Of a stretch of DNA of 64,000 nt, positions 44,202-53,468 are shown in pieces (position 1 is the stretch's first letter; each line of letters starts with the position of its first letter). This stretch comes from Acidobacteriota bacterium. GTDB taxonomy: Bacteria > Acidobacteriota > Terriglobia > Terriglobales > Acidobacteriaceae. The stretch covers positions 1 through 64,000 of the forward strand of contig JAJYVF010000005.1 in NCBI GenBank assembly GCA_021792135.1, given 5' to 3'. The notes under the pieces are model-generated. The model made no database searches, was not told the origin of the DNA, and was given only the letters and a program-made list of their open reading frames with translations. Position numbers and translations under genes: made by a program.

Positions 44202-47200
44202 TTGTCCGGTGACATCTTGATTGCTCGACTTGGATGCCTCAGGATCTTTTTAGCAGTCGTGGTTGGCTGTGCGGGTTCGATCGGAAGAGCTCAGACGTAC
44301 CAAATAGAGCCTCAGTCCCAAACCGGTCAGAAATCGCCTCCGTCCCAGACACTGGGCTGGGGATCGAACATCCAAAATGTGCGCCTTGCGCATGCAGCCG
44401 AGATGGCTTTGCAGCAGGGCGACCACGCCCAGGCGCTGAACTTCGCCCGGCGTGCCGCCGAATCGGCTCCGAACCAGCCCCAGCTGTGGTTTTTGCTGGG
44501 GTATGCAGCTCGGCTCGATGAGAGATTTCAGCTCGCAGTCGATGCCTATAGTCACGGACTTCGACTGAGCCCCGGGTCTCTGGATGGAATGTCTGGTCTG
44601 GCGCAGACCTACAGCATTATTGGGCGGACGGATGACGCTGAAAAGCTCCTGCGGCAAGTGACCACAGCCGATCCGAGGCGTATCGACGACGAGGTGTTGC
44701 TGGGCGACTTGATCATGCGATCGGGGGATTACAAATCCGCGCTCCAGCCGCTCAGCGAGGCGGAGCGCTTTCAGCCGGACGCACGTGCCGAGCTGTTGAT
44801 GGCGATCTGTTACCAGCACCTGAACCAGCTCGATCGTGCCCATCGCTACCTGGAAATGGCGAAGGGCCGTGCTCCGGATGACCCCGATGTCCAGCGTTCT
44901 CTCGCAGGCTATTATCGTGAAATCGGGGATTATGGGGATGCGATTACAGCGCTGAAATCAATTCGTGATCCGAAGCCGGATGTCGATGCCGAACTCGGCT
45001 ACACCTATCAGCTTGACGGCCGGCCGGAAGATAGCGCCAGGCTGTATACGCTTGCCGCCAATGCCCTGCCGAAAGATAACGGCCTGCAGCTTTCCGCTGC
45101 GCAGGCCGATGTGGATCTTGGAGAGTTCAGGCGCGCCGATGCTTTTTTGGCGCGCGCGGCCGGTATTGATCCGGGCTTCTACCGGCTGCATGCGATCCGC
45201 GGTCAGATTGCCCGGCTGCAGAACCACGAGGACGACGCGGTCCGCGAATACAGCGCCGCCCTCGCCCTTCTTCCTGAAGTGCCCGCAGAAGGCCCGCTGT
45301 ACGGCATCCAGCTGCATATGGACCTGATGCAGCTCTACCAGGACACAGGGCAGCAGGACGCAGCGCGGGAGCAGCTCGCAACGGCTCAGAAGCAGATCGC
45401 GGGGCTGAACGAGAAAGGCCCCGGCAGAACCGGATTTCTCCGTCTGAGAGCGCTGATCGAAATGAGCGGAGGCGATCTGCCGGATGCAGACCGGGACCTG
45501 AACGATGCGCTCGCCCTGAATGCAAAGGATCCTGCGAGCCTGCAACTCGACGGCGATCTGCTGATGAAGATGGGCCGCGCTCAGGACGCCGTTATTGCTT
45601 ACAGGAAGATTCTGGAGAGCAACCCGACCGACCGCTTTGCCCTCACATCTCTCGGATATGCGTCGCGGGCAGCTGGGCAGGATCAGGAAGCGGAGAAGAT
45701 ATTTAAGCAGCTGGCGCGGGACTATCCCACGCTGTATATTCCCTGGCTGGCCCTGGGCGATCTGTACACGGCGCGACGGGAGTACGCCAGAGCTCAGCTT
45801 GCCTACAGCAAGGGATATGGGCTGGCTCCGATGAATCCGCTCATCGTGGCGGGTGGAATGAATGCTGGCATCGAGGCTCACAAGCTGGATCTTGCGGGGG
45901 TCTGGCTGAAGCGTGTGACTCCGGCCATGAAGGACGATCCTCAGGTCCTCCGCGAGGAAGAGCGATACCTGAGCTTCCGCGGGGAGTATGCACAATCCGC
46001 CGCGGTGGGCGAAAAAGTCATCCGGATGCTGCCCGAAGACCGGGATGTTGTGGTCTATCTCGGTTACGACCTGCTGGACCTCCAAAAGTACAACCAGCTG
46101 CTGAGCCTGACGAAAAGATATAACAGGATTCTTCCCCATGAGCCCGACATTCCTCTGCTGGCTGGATATGTGCATGAGCATGACGGCCAGCTCCAGCTGG
46201 CGCGAGAGGATTTCAGCGAGGCGCTGGATCGCAATCCCGACATTGCTACCGCATACGTGAATCGCGGTTACGTGCTGCACGACCTGCATCGTCCCAGGGA
46301 GGCCGCGGCGGATTTCGAATCGGCCCTGAAGCTCGAGCCCAAAGACGCCGAAGCTCATCTTGGCCTGGCTTATGCGAGCCTCGACCTTCGTAAGCCGCTG
46401 ATGGCGCTGCGGGAAGCAGCTCTGGCCCGGCAGACAATGGGGAACTCAGAGCCTGTCCATCTGATTCGTGCCACAGCCTTCGGGCTTCAGGGCTACCTGA
46501 GCAAGGCTGCTGCCGAATATCGGGCAGCCCTGAAGTTCAGCCCCGACGATGGCGGCCTGCATCTGGCCCTTGCAACCACGCTTTATACTGAGCGGCACTA
46601 TCAGCAGGCCATCGACGAACTGCTGATTGCCCACAGGCTTTCTCCCGAAAACGATCTCATCTGCGCATGGCTGGCCCGCGGCTATGCCCACCTTCAGGAA
46701 CGGGATCCAACCCTGGAATATGTCCGCCTTGCGGAGCAGGGTGCGCGGATGGAACAGGTGTCCCGGAACGATCCACCCGCCAATGCCAGCCAGGTGTATG
46801 TCTTCACCGGCGAAGCTCTGGGGCTGCTGGGTGAGCAGGACGCCGCGATGGACCGCTTCAGCCGCGCGCTGACCATGCCCGACAGCAATCGCGTGAGCGT
46901 ACGCCTTGCCATTGCAAGCCTGATGGCACGCGAAAATCGCACTGACGATGCAACCCGTCAGATAGCCCTGGCTCTGATGGAAGCCGAAACGGGAGAAACC
47001 CTTCCGCCTACCGGCGCTCAGTATATCCAGGCATCGGACATTTTCCGCCAGGTACACGATTACCGGTTGTCCGAGACCTACCTGCGACGTGCGGAGGCGG
47101 CGGGCGCATCCGACACCACTGTGAGGATCGGTCTGGCCAACACATTCCTGGCGCTGGGTGAAACGGCCAGGGCCCAGGCCGAGCTGGCCGCAATCAACAC

Positions 47201-48422
47201 CGCAGCCGATGAGGAGCCTGACTATCAGTACCTGCTCGCAGAAGCCAATGTATACCGCCAGGAGCACGAGGGTACACAGGCGCTGACCGCGTTTGCTCAG
47301 GCGTCGGACGCGGCGGGCGACGATCAAACCGCGGAACAGGGGCTTATCGATGCCGGGGCCGACGAGGGACTCCGCATCACGCCGACGCTGAGCATGCTTT
47401 CCGATGTTTCCGTTGAGCCGATCTTCGAAGACACTACCGTATACGTGCTCGATTCGAAGCTGGATGCCAATTTTCCCGTTCCGATTGCAGACACTTCCCT
47501 TCTTCCGCCGCCTCGCTCGTCACTCGAGACGCAGTGGACCGCTGCCTATCATCTCCATCTGAATAACCTGCCGACCGCCAGTGGCTTCTTCCAGTTGCGC
47601 AACGCCCGCGGCCTCATCTCGGTACCGGCTACCAACTCGATTGTCAACCGCAATACCACCGACTATTCATTCAGCCTCGGTTTGAATCCAGTAGCGCATA
47701 TCGGACGCAATGTACTGACCTTCAATAACGGGATTCAGGGGACAGTACGGCGCGATTCCCTGTCGCCCGCCCAGATGAACCAGAACCTGTTCCGCGTTTT
47801 CACTTACATGTCCACCAGTTCCTTCTTTAATGCCGTATCCATGGACGCTTATATCATTCACGAAGTAGGCCCATTTACCGAGATCAATCTTCACTCCCGT
47901 GCCACTTCCGGCGCTGTGGACTTCCGTGTCGGTTCCCCATGGGGAAAGACCGCGCTGGTGACAGGATGGGGCGCGAATGACCAGCAGTTCACCCCCGCCG
48001 GCATCGAAGACTACTACACATCCTCCTACATAGGCGTCGATCGTCGGGTTTCCGATCGGCTCGAGATTCGGGCGCTCGCGGAAGATCTGCGCGCGTGGCG
48101 AATCGTGAGTCCGCACTCGGGAATTTCCCAGGCCCTCCGTCCGGCGGCCGACGTTCAGTTCTTCCCCACACGCAACTGGAGCGTGCAGGGCTCGGTGGCC
48201 TACAGCAGGACGCAGGGCTTTCACGTCTATGACGCCATCGAAAGCGGCTTTTCTGTTTCCTACGGAATGCCGGTTCATCGCCGGTTCAGAGACGACAGCA
48301 GCGATGTCGTCCTGCAGTATCCGATCCGCTTTGCCGCGGGTTTGCAGGAGGAAACCTTCCCCAACTTCAGCGCTGCCAATAATCAGCAATTCAGACCTTA
48401 TGTAAGTATCAGTCTGTTCTGA
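44202..48422 (+). CDS. TPR-rich outer-membrane protein (polysaccharide export/BcsC- or PelB-like architecture)
   Basis: A 1406-residue protein. After a signal-like N-terminus (LRIFLAVVVGCAGSIGRAQ) come twenty or more TPR-type helical repeats (residues about 60-1060), with the usual ALNFARRAAESAPNQPQLW and YVNRGYVLHDLHRPREAAADFESALKLEP patterns. The last about 340 residues are beta-rich and close with YVSISLF, the aromatic C-terminal signal of an outer-membrane barrel. This TPR scaffold plus barrel layout is that of BcsC, PgaA and PelB exporters. Start is uncertain: TTG 44202 is the farthest in-frame start, with other TTG codons just downstream. Likely the outer-membrane port for the island's polysaccharide. 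Confidence 0.85.
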   Translation: MSGDILIARLGCLRIFLAVVVGCAGSIGRAQTYQIEPQSQTGQKSPPSQTLGWGSNIQNVRLAHAAEMALQQGDHAQALNFARRAAESAPNQPQLWFLLGYAARLDERFQLAVDAYSHGLRLSPGSLDGMSGLAQTYSIIGRTDDAEKLLRQVTTADPRRIDDEVLLGDLIMRSGDYKSALQPLSEAERFQPDARAELLMAICYQHLNQLDRAHRYLEMAKGRAPDDPDVQRSLAGYYREIGDYGDAITALKSIRDPKPDVDAELGYTYQLDGRPEDSARLYTLAANALPKDNGLQLSAAQADVDLGEFRRADAFLARAAGIDPGFYRLHAIRGQIARLQNHEDDAVREYSAALALLPEVPAEGPLYGIQLHMDLMQLYQDTGQQDAAREQLATAQKQIAGLNEKGPGRTGFLRLRALIEMSGGDLPDADRDLNDALALNAKDPASLQLDGDLLMKMGRAQDAVIAYRKILESNPTDRFALTSLGYASRAAGQDQEAEKIFKQLARDYPTLYIPWLALGDLYTARREYARAQLAYSKGYGLAPMNPLIVAGGMNAGIEAHKLDLAGVWLKRVTPAMKDDPQVLREEERYLSFRGEYAQSAAVGEKVIRMLPEDRDVVVYLGYDLLDLQKYNQLLSLTKRYNRILPHEPDIPLLAGYVHEHDGQLQLAREDFSEALDRNPDIATAYVNRGYVLHDLHRPREAAADFESALKLEPKDAEAHLGLAYASLDLRKPLMALREAALARQTMGNSEPVHLIRATAFGLQGYLSKAAAEYRAALKFSPDDGGLHLALATTLYTERHYQQAIDELLIAHRLSPENDLICAWLARGYAHLQERDPTLEYVRLAEQGARMEQVSRNDPPANASQVYVFTGEALGLLGEQDAAMDRFSRALTMPDSNRVSVRLAIASLMARENRTDDATRQIALALMEAETGETLPPTGAQYIQASDIFRQVHDYRLSETYLRRAEAAGASDTTVRIGLANTFLALGETARAQAELAAINTAADEEPDYQYLLAEANVYRQEHEGTQALTAFAQASDAAGDDQTAEQGLIDAGADEGLRITPTLSMLSDVSVEPIFEDTTVYVLDSKLDANFPVPIADTSLLPPPRSSLETQWTAAYHLHLNNLPTASGFFQLRNARGLISVPATNSIVNRNTTDYSFSLGLNPVAHIGRNVLTFNNGIQGTVRRDSLSPAQMNQNLFRVFTYMSTSSFFNAVSMDAYIIHEVGPFTEINLHSRATSGAVDFRVGSPWGKTALVTGWGANDQQFTPAGIEDYYTSSYIGVDRRVSDRLEIRALAEDLRAWRIVSPHSGISQALRPAADVQFFPTRNWSVQGSVAYSRTQGFHVYDAIESGFSVSYGMPVHRRFRDDSSDVVLQYPIRFAAGLQEETFPNFSAANNQQFRPYVSISLF

Positions 48423-48434
48423 GAGCGACCCTTG

Positions 48435-49910
48435 ATGAAGATCTGCTTAGTTGCAACCTTTCCTCCCAGCGGACGCCAGCTGAATGAGTACGCGTTTCAT
48501 ATTGCCAGAGAGTTACAACGCAGATCCGATATTGATCTGACAATCCTCGGCGATCAATTGACGGATTATGAATTCGCGACGGACGAAGACGGAAAACCGA
48601 TTCCTGCCCAGCGGCAGCCGGAGTTACCCGGCTTCGACGTCATCCGCTGCTGGAACTTCAATAGCCTTGCGACCCCGGTGCGCCTCCTGAGCACGATTCG
48701 GCGCATTTCGCCGGATGTCGTATGGTTCAATCTCGTCTTCTCGAGCTTCGCCACCCCGGATAACCCCCTTGCCGCGCTGGCCGGTCTCACCGCGCCCGCC
48801 CTCACGCGAGCGGCCGGCTACTATACCCACATCACGCTGCATCATGTTCTCGAGCATGTGGATTTTGCCGCGGCCGGTGTGAAGAGGGATATGGTCTTCC
48901 GGCTTGGAACCGATGTTGCCACGAGGGCCCTGCTCAAAGCACATTCGGTATCGGTGCTGCTCCCCGGATACCGGCGCACGCTGATCACCAAATATTCCGC
49001 GAACAACGTCTTGCTCGGAACACATGGAACGTTCGCTTCCACTCCGAGTCCGCCTGACCTCTCCCGTCGCGGCGATCCGGAACATCGCATTCTCGCGATC
49101 GGACACTGGGGTACCTATAAGCGCCTCGAAACCCTGATGCAGGCCCTTCCGGCAATCCTGAAAAAGATACCGAATGCCAGGCTTATTGTGGCCGGCGCCA
49201 ACCACCACACGAAGGCCGGATACTGGGAGTCCATTCGCGCCACTCATGCAAAGGGATTGCCGATCGACTTCAGGGGATACGTCCCTGAAGATGCAATTCC
49301 TGAACTCTTTCGCACCACCTCCGTCCTGGTCATGCCCTACGACTCGGCAACTGGTTCAAGCGGTCCTGCTCATCAGGCGTGCGAATTCGGAGTACCCATC
49401 GTTTGCGCTGACATCTCCGACTTCCGCGACATGGCCTCGGATGAAGAGATGGCTGTTCGCTTCTATCGAAAGGGCGATGCAGCCGATATGGCGGACCAGG
49501 TGATCGCGATCCTCGAGTCCCCGGAACTGCAGCGGCGTATGGCGGAACGCAACTACGCGGCGGGCGTCCAGATGACGATGAGCGCGGTCGTCCGCAACTA
49601 TCTTCGCTGGTTTGAACTGCACCGGTGCAAAAAGGCCATGCGCAGCGCAGGGATCCTGCCCGGGCGTCGCCGGGTGCGGCTGCGTTCCCTGTTGTCCCGG
49701 GGCCCCAGCGACCCATCTGCATGGATCTCGAAGCCTGAATCAGAGAAAGATTACGTGAACGATGAACGCGCTATTTTGGAGACCGAAACGAACGACAGCA
49801 CTGGTTTTGCATCTCGCGACCAGCATCCCCGGAGCAGGACAGCGGCTCCGCAGGAGCACCCGCTCGGAGAAGGCTACCAGTCCTCCCCAACCCTCGAAAC
49901 TGATTTCTGA
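48435..49910 (+). CDS. GT4-type glycosyltransferase
   Basis: A 491-residue GT-B enzyme. The N-terminal half starts MKICLVATFPPSGRQLNEYA, and the donor half contains ILAIGHWGTYKRLETLMQAL, ARLIVAGANHHTKAGYW, then FRGYVPEDAIPELFRTTSVLVMPYD and SGPAHQACEFGVPIVC, the GT4 E-x7-E-like donor site. The C-terminal 80 residues are a charged, poorly ordered tail. It begins 12 bases after the TPR exporter and likely adds a sugar to the same glycan. Confidence 0.9.
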   Translation: MKICLVATFPPSGRQLNEYAFHIARELQRRSDIDLTILGDQLTDYEFATDEDGKPIPAQRQPELPGFDVIRCWNFNSLATPVRLLSTIRRISPDVVWFNLVFSSFATPDNPLAALAGLTAPALTRAAGYYTHITLHHVLEHVDFAAAGVKRDMVFRLGTDVATRALLKAHSVSVLLPGYRRTLITKYSANNVLLGTHGTFASTPSPPDLSRRGDPEHRILAIGHWGTYKRLETLMQALPAILKKIPNARLIVAGANHHTKAGYWESIRATHAKGLPIDFRGYVPEDAIPELFRTTSVLVMPYDSATGSSGPAHQACEFGVPIVCADISDFRDMASDEEMAVRFYRKGDAADMADQVIAILESPELQRRMAERNYAAGVQMTMSAVVRNYLRWFELHRCKKAMRSAGILPGRRRVRLRSLLSRGPSDPSAWISKPESEKDYVNDERAILETETNDSTGFASRDQHPRSRTAAPQEHPLGEGYQSSPTLETDF

Positions 49911-49991
49911 GGCTGGCTTCGGGATTCTGCTATCGAGTGAATTCCGGATCCCCGGACCGCCCTGCCTTACTGCCCTCAGAAGGAGAACGTC

Positions 49992-52682
49992 GTGACAAGG
50001 GTTCGTTTCTACCGGCTGTTGGCCGCCCTGCTTCCGTCGATGTGCCTGGTTATTCTGCTTGATGGATGCGGCGTGAAGCTTGCGACCCAGAATGGAACGG
50101 GAGGCTCTGCCCCGGCGCCGACTGTGAATATCACGGCGAAACCTGCCTCGGTTGCGGCTGGAGGTTCGGCCATTCTGACCGTGATCGCAGCGAATGCCTC
50201 AGGGGTAAGAATAGCCGGATCAGACGGGAGTAGCTATACCCTCGGGCCGAGCGGCGGAACGCAGGCGGTCTCCCCCACAAAGACCACCACCTATACCGCT
50301 ACCGCCTCAGGAACCGGAGGAACCGCTTCGGCCACAGTCACAGTTACGGTTGGCGCAAGCGGGGCCGGACCTACCATAAGCATTATTGCCAACCCGACAG
50401 CCATTACCGCAGGCGCATCCTCTACTCTTACCGTTACTGCCACGAATGCAAACCAGATAACAGTAACCGGCACCGACGGGAGCAGCTACACTCTCAAACC
50501 CGCCGGTGGAACCCAGATCGTCACTCCGGCCGTCACGACAACCTATACCGCCGTGGCCACCGGAACTGCCGGCAAGGCCGTGACCACGGCGACCGTCATG
50601 GTCACAAGCGCTGCTCCGCCTGCTGTCACCATCACCGCCAGTCCAGCATCGGTTATCTCCGGCGGCTCCTCCACCCTGACGGTGACAGCCACCAACGCAA
50701 CCCAGTTGATCGTAACGGGCACAGATGGAAGCAGCTATACCCTGACGCCCGCGGGCGGCACACAGGTCGTGACTCCGGCCTCGACCACAACCTATACGGC
50801 AACCGCCACGGGACTCGGGGGAAAGGCCACTGCCTCCGCGACTGTTACGGTCACTGCGCCGCCCGTACCTTCGGTCACCATCACCGCCGATCCATCCTCC
50901 ATTGCCAGGGGCAGTTCATCCACATTGACTGTTATCGCGGTCAATGCCACCCAGGTTACGGTCACAGGCACAGACGGAAGCACCTATACGCTGTCGCCCA
51001 CCGGTGGCACGCAGTCGGTTACGCCATCGGCCGATACAACCTACACCGCAACAGCGACCGGAGCTGGAGGAACCGCGAATGGTTCCGCGACGGTAACCGT
51101 TGTTGCCCCGGGCAGCGTTCTGGCGATTAACCATGTCATCTTCATGATGCAGGAGAACCATACCTTCGATAATTACTTCGGCATGCTGAATCCCTATCGT
51201 CAAGCCCATGCCTGGACGGTCAGCAACGACCACAAGGCTTATACCGTGGATGGGATCGATGACAAGCTGAATACGATCAGCAACGTCAATGACGAAGGAC
51301 AGTCGTTCTCCCTGTTCAGGTTCACGAGCACCTGCATCGATGACGACAGTTCAGACTGGCTGGCGAGCTATGGCGACGTCAACCGGTATGACTTCCTCAC
51401 CACACGGCCTATCCTGACCGATGGCTTTGTCCACACCGCGGAAGGATATGCCAGGAGTTGCCTGGCTGGCGGGGGATGCTCGGGTCAGTTCACCGACACC
51501 GCCGGGCAGCGCGCGATGGGTTACTACGACCAGGGTTTTCTGAACTACTACTACTACATGGCCTCGCAGTTTGCCATCTCGGACCGCTGGTTCTCTCCGG
51601 TCTCCAGCAAGACGGTAGATAATCGCATCGCAACCCTTACAGGAGGGACGACACAGGGCCTGGTCAACGACCCGGGGAGCGATGACCACCTTCCACAGCT
51701 GGATATAACGACAATTTTTCAGGAGCTGGATAGCGCGCACGTATCGTGGAAGATCTACTATAGCGTTACTCAGGGTTATTGCCTGCAGGAAGAAGACTGC
51801 GCAGTGGGAGGAAACGCGAGGTACCCGGCAACGCAGTTCTCTCACCTGAGTTATTCGTATCAGTACCTCTACGAAAATCCGTCAGGCGCTCCGTGTACAG
51901 GCTCTACGCAGCCATCGAGCGTGGTGGGCGATTCGACGAACTCGTTCTGCATCGATATCAATCATATTGCGCCCCTCTCAACCTTCTTTACCGATCTGAC
52001 GAATGGCTCATTGCCGAGTTTCTCTTTCATCGAACCGGGCTACGGGAATAACGACGAGCATCTTGGTTCAGGGCAGTCCATTCTCCTGGGCCAGGCTCAG
52101 GTCGCGAATATCATTAATGCCTTTATGGGCAGCCCCGAGTGGTCGGATTCAGTCTTCTTCCTTGCCTATGACGAAGGTGGAGGCCCGTACGATCATGTAC
52201 CACCCGTCCCCGGTCACTCAAACGACAATACCGATCCCTCAATGGGAACAATTCCGGACATCTCCAGCATCGCGGTCAATCCCGATAACTATTTTCCGTG
52301 CGTGCCGCCCGGCGGGACGCCGACAACTCACTGCGACCTGTCCGCGATCGATCCCGGTGCGAATCCCGCTGACGCTCCGGCTGTCGAGGGCTTTGCAGCT
52401 CAGTTGGGCTTCCGCACTCCCAACATGGTGATCTCGCCGTTTACTCGTCCCCATTATGTTTCTCATATCCCGATGGATCACACGGCGATTATCAAATTCG
52501 TCGAGAGCCGGTTCATCAGCGGTTCAGCACACCTCACCGCGCGCGATGCCGCTCAGTCCAACCTGCTCGACTTCTTTGATTTCACCGCTGTCCCGTGGGC
52601 GACCCCGCCGTCGCCCCCCAATCCGGTAACGGCGCAGACCCTTGGATACGACCCATGCACGCCCACCAGGATGGGGCCGTGA
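49992..52682 (+). CDS. Phosphoesterase (phospholipase C-like) lipoprotein with four Ig-like repeats
   Basis: An 896-residue protein. A signal ends in LLDGC, a lipobox, so the mature protein is probably lipid-anchored. Residues about 43-375 are four tandem repeats of about 83 residues, each with SSTLTVTATNA, VTGTDGSSYTL and TTTYTATATG. The catalytic domain follows: HVIFMMQENHTFDNYFGML, then SFSFIEPGYGNNDEH, FFLAYDEGGGPYDHVPP and HYVSHIPMDHTAIIKF, the metal-binding Glu, Asn, Asp and His sites of the bacterial phosphoesterase/acid phosphatase-phospholipase C family. Substrate unknown. It closes the polysaccharide island. Confidence 0.9.
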   Translation: MTRVRFYRLLAALLPSMCLVILLDGCGVKLATQNGTGGSAPAPTVNITAKPASVAAGGSAILTVIAANASGVRIAGSDGSSYTLGPSGGTQAVSPTKTTTYTATASGTGGTASATVTVTVGASGAGPTISIIANPTAITAGASSTLTVTATNANQITVTGTDGSSYTLKPAGGTQIVTPAVTTTYTAVATGTAGKAVTTATVMVTSAAPPAVTITASPASVISGGSSTLTVTATNATQLIVTGTDGSSYTLTPAGGTQVVTPASTTTYTATATGLGGKATASATVTVTAPPVPSVTITADPSSIARGSSSTLTVIAVNATQVTVTGTDGSTYTLSPTGGTQSVTPSADTTYTATATGAGGTANGSATVTVVAPGSVLAINHVIFMMQENHTFDNYFGMLNPYRQAHAWTVSNDHKAYTVDGIDDKLNTISNVNDEGQSFSLFRFTSTCIDDDSSDWLASYGDVNRYDFLTTRPILTDGFVHTAEGYARSCLAGGGCSGQFTDTAGQRAMGYYDQGFLNYYYYMASQFAISDRWFSPVSSKTVDNRIATLTGGTTQGLVNDPGSDDHLPQLDITTIFQELDSAHVSWKIYYSVTQGYCLQEEDCAVGGNARYPATQFSHLSYSYQYLYENPSGAPCTGSTQPSSVVGDSTNSFCIDINHIAPLSTFFTDLTNGSLPSFSFIEPGYGNNDEHLGSGQSILLGQAQVANIINAFMGSPEWSDSVFFLAYDEGGGPYDHVPPVPGHSNDNTDPSMGTIPDISSIAVNPDNYFPCVPPGGTPTTHCDLSAIDPGANPADAPAVEGFAAQLGFRTPNMVISPFTRPHYVSHIPMDHTAIIKFVESRFISGSAHLTARDAAQSNLLDFFDFTAVPWATPPSPPNPVTAQTLGYDPCTPTRMGP
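50118..51116 (+). repeat. Four tandem about 249-bp units encoding Ig-like domains
   Basis: The same reading (P-x-V-x-I-x-A-x-P, then STLTVTATNA, then TDGSSYTL, then TTTYTATATG) recurs four times inside the phosphoesterase gene. Identity is highest between the second, third and fourth units, which fits unequal recombination. Confidence 0.85.
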
Positions 52683-52871
52683 GGCGGACTGCCCTGCCCG
52701 GCTCTTCTCCTGAAGAGGAGCCGCGCCCCGGGGCTTGATCCTGATTGCAGCCTGGGAACTGCAGGGAAAGATCGGAACCCGAAAACCACGTCGCCGGTCC
52801 GCACGCCTGATCGGGGACGTCCTCAATCAGGCGCTACCCCAGCTGGATCATAAGTCACATCCGCGACAGCA

Positions 52872-53066
52872 CTACCGCTTTCGCGGGGTGACGGCCTGGC
52901 CTCGATCATGGGCAATCGGTTCCAGATCCGATCCGTAATAGAGCTTTTCAACCACAGGGAATCCCGGCATCTGCACCAGGTAAAGCTCTTCTGCGGGTAA
53001 TTTGAGAAATACTCTTCCCGACGAACCGGTCGTCTTCACCCGCACCTTCTGTCCTGCCCTGAACAT
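52872..53066 (-). CDS. Small basic/beta-rich hypothetical protein
   Basis: A 64-residue ORF, MFRAGQKVRVKTTGSSGRVF then LKLPAEELYLVQMPGFPVVE, with a short KOW-like opening and no membrane segment. AGGA lies eleven bases before the ATG; the frame also runs upstream to 53255 without a recognisable domain. No family is known to me. Between the phosphoesterase and the pilin gene. Confidence 0.5.
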   Translation of the reverse strand: MFRAGQKVRVKTTGSSGRVFLKLPAEELYLVQMPGFPVVEKLYYGSDLEPIAHDRGQAVTPRKR

Positions 53067-53291
53067 CACGCCCGGAATCCTAAGCTGCCGCGGAAGTCCC
53101 GTGGAATCCCTCGGCGGTATCAGCGGGATCACCCGGAATCGCCAGATTCCCGTGCCGGCCGGGCAACGATTATGATAGGTGCATTCTCCATGGGCCCCGC
53201 CCCCGGGGCATTCCATCGGCCGGTGCCACTGGGGTGAAGGGCGGACACCCTGCACATGGCGGCGGTCCTCAGGATGACCTGCAATCGGACA

Positions 53292-53450
53292 ATGAGGTTA
53301 CTCACCAGGTTTCTGAAGGACGAGTCCGGCCAGGACATGGCCCGATATGCCATCATCGCGCTGCTGATAGCCCTGGCAGTCATTCTGGCGGTGCCGCGCC
53401 TTCGCGAGGAAATCGATAACCTGCTGTACAGCATCGGCGACCGCCTCTGA
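53292..53450 (+). CDS. Flp-type (class IVb) pilin-like small protein, atypical
   Basis: A 52-residue protein: RLLTRFLKDESGQDMARYAI and then a 16-residue hydrophobic helix (IALLIALAVILAVPRL). The prepilin leader FLKDESG and the position of Tyr six residues after the Gly match Flp pilins, but the usual Glu at +5 is Arg here. No tad assembly genes are in the window. Frame is open upstream to 53256; the ATG at 53292 gives the usual leader length. Confidence 0.7.
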   Translation: MRLLTRFLKDESGQDMARYAIIALLIALAVILAVPRLREEIDNLLYSIGDRL

Positions 53451-53468
53451 AACCCCGGCCCCCACTCA

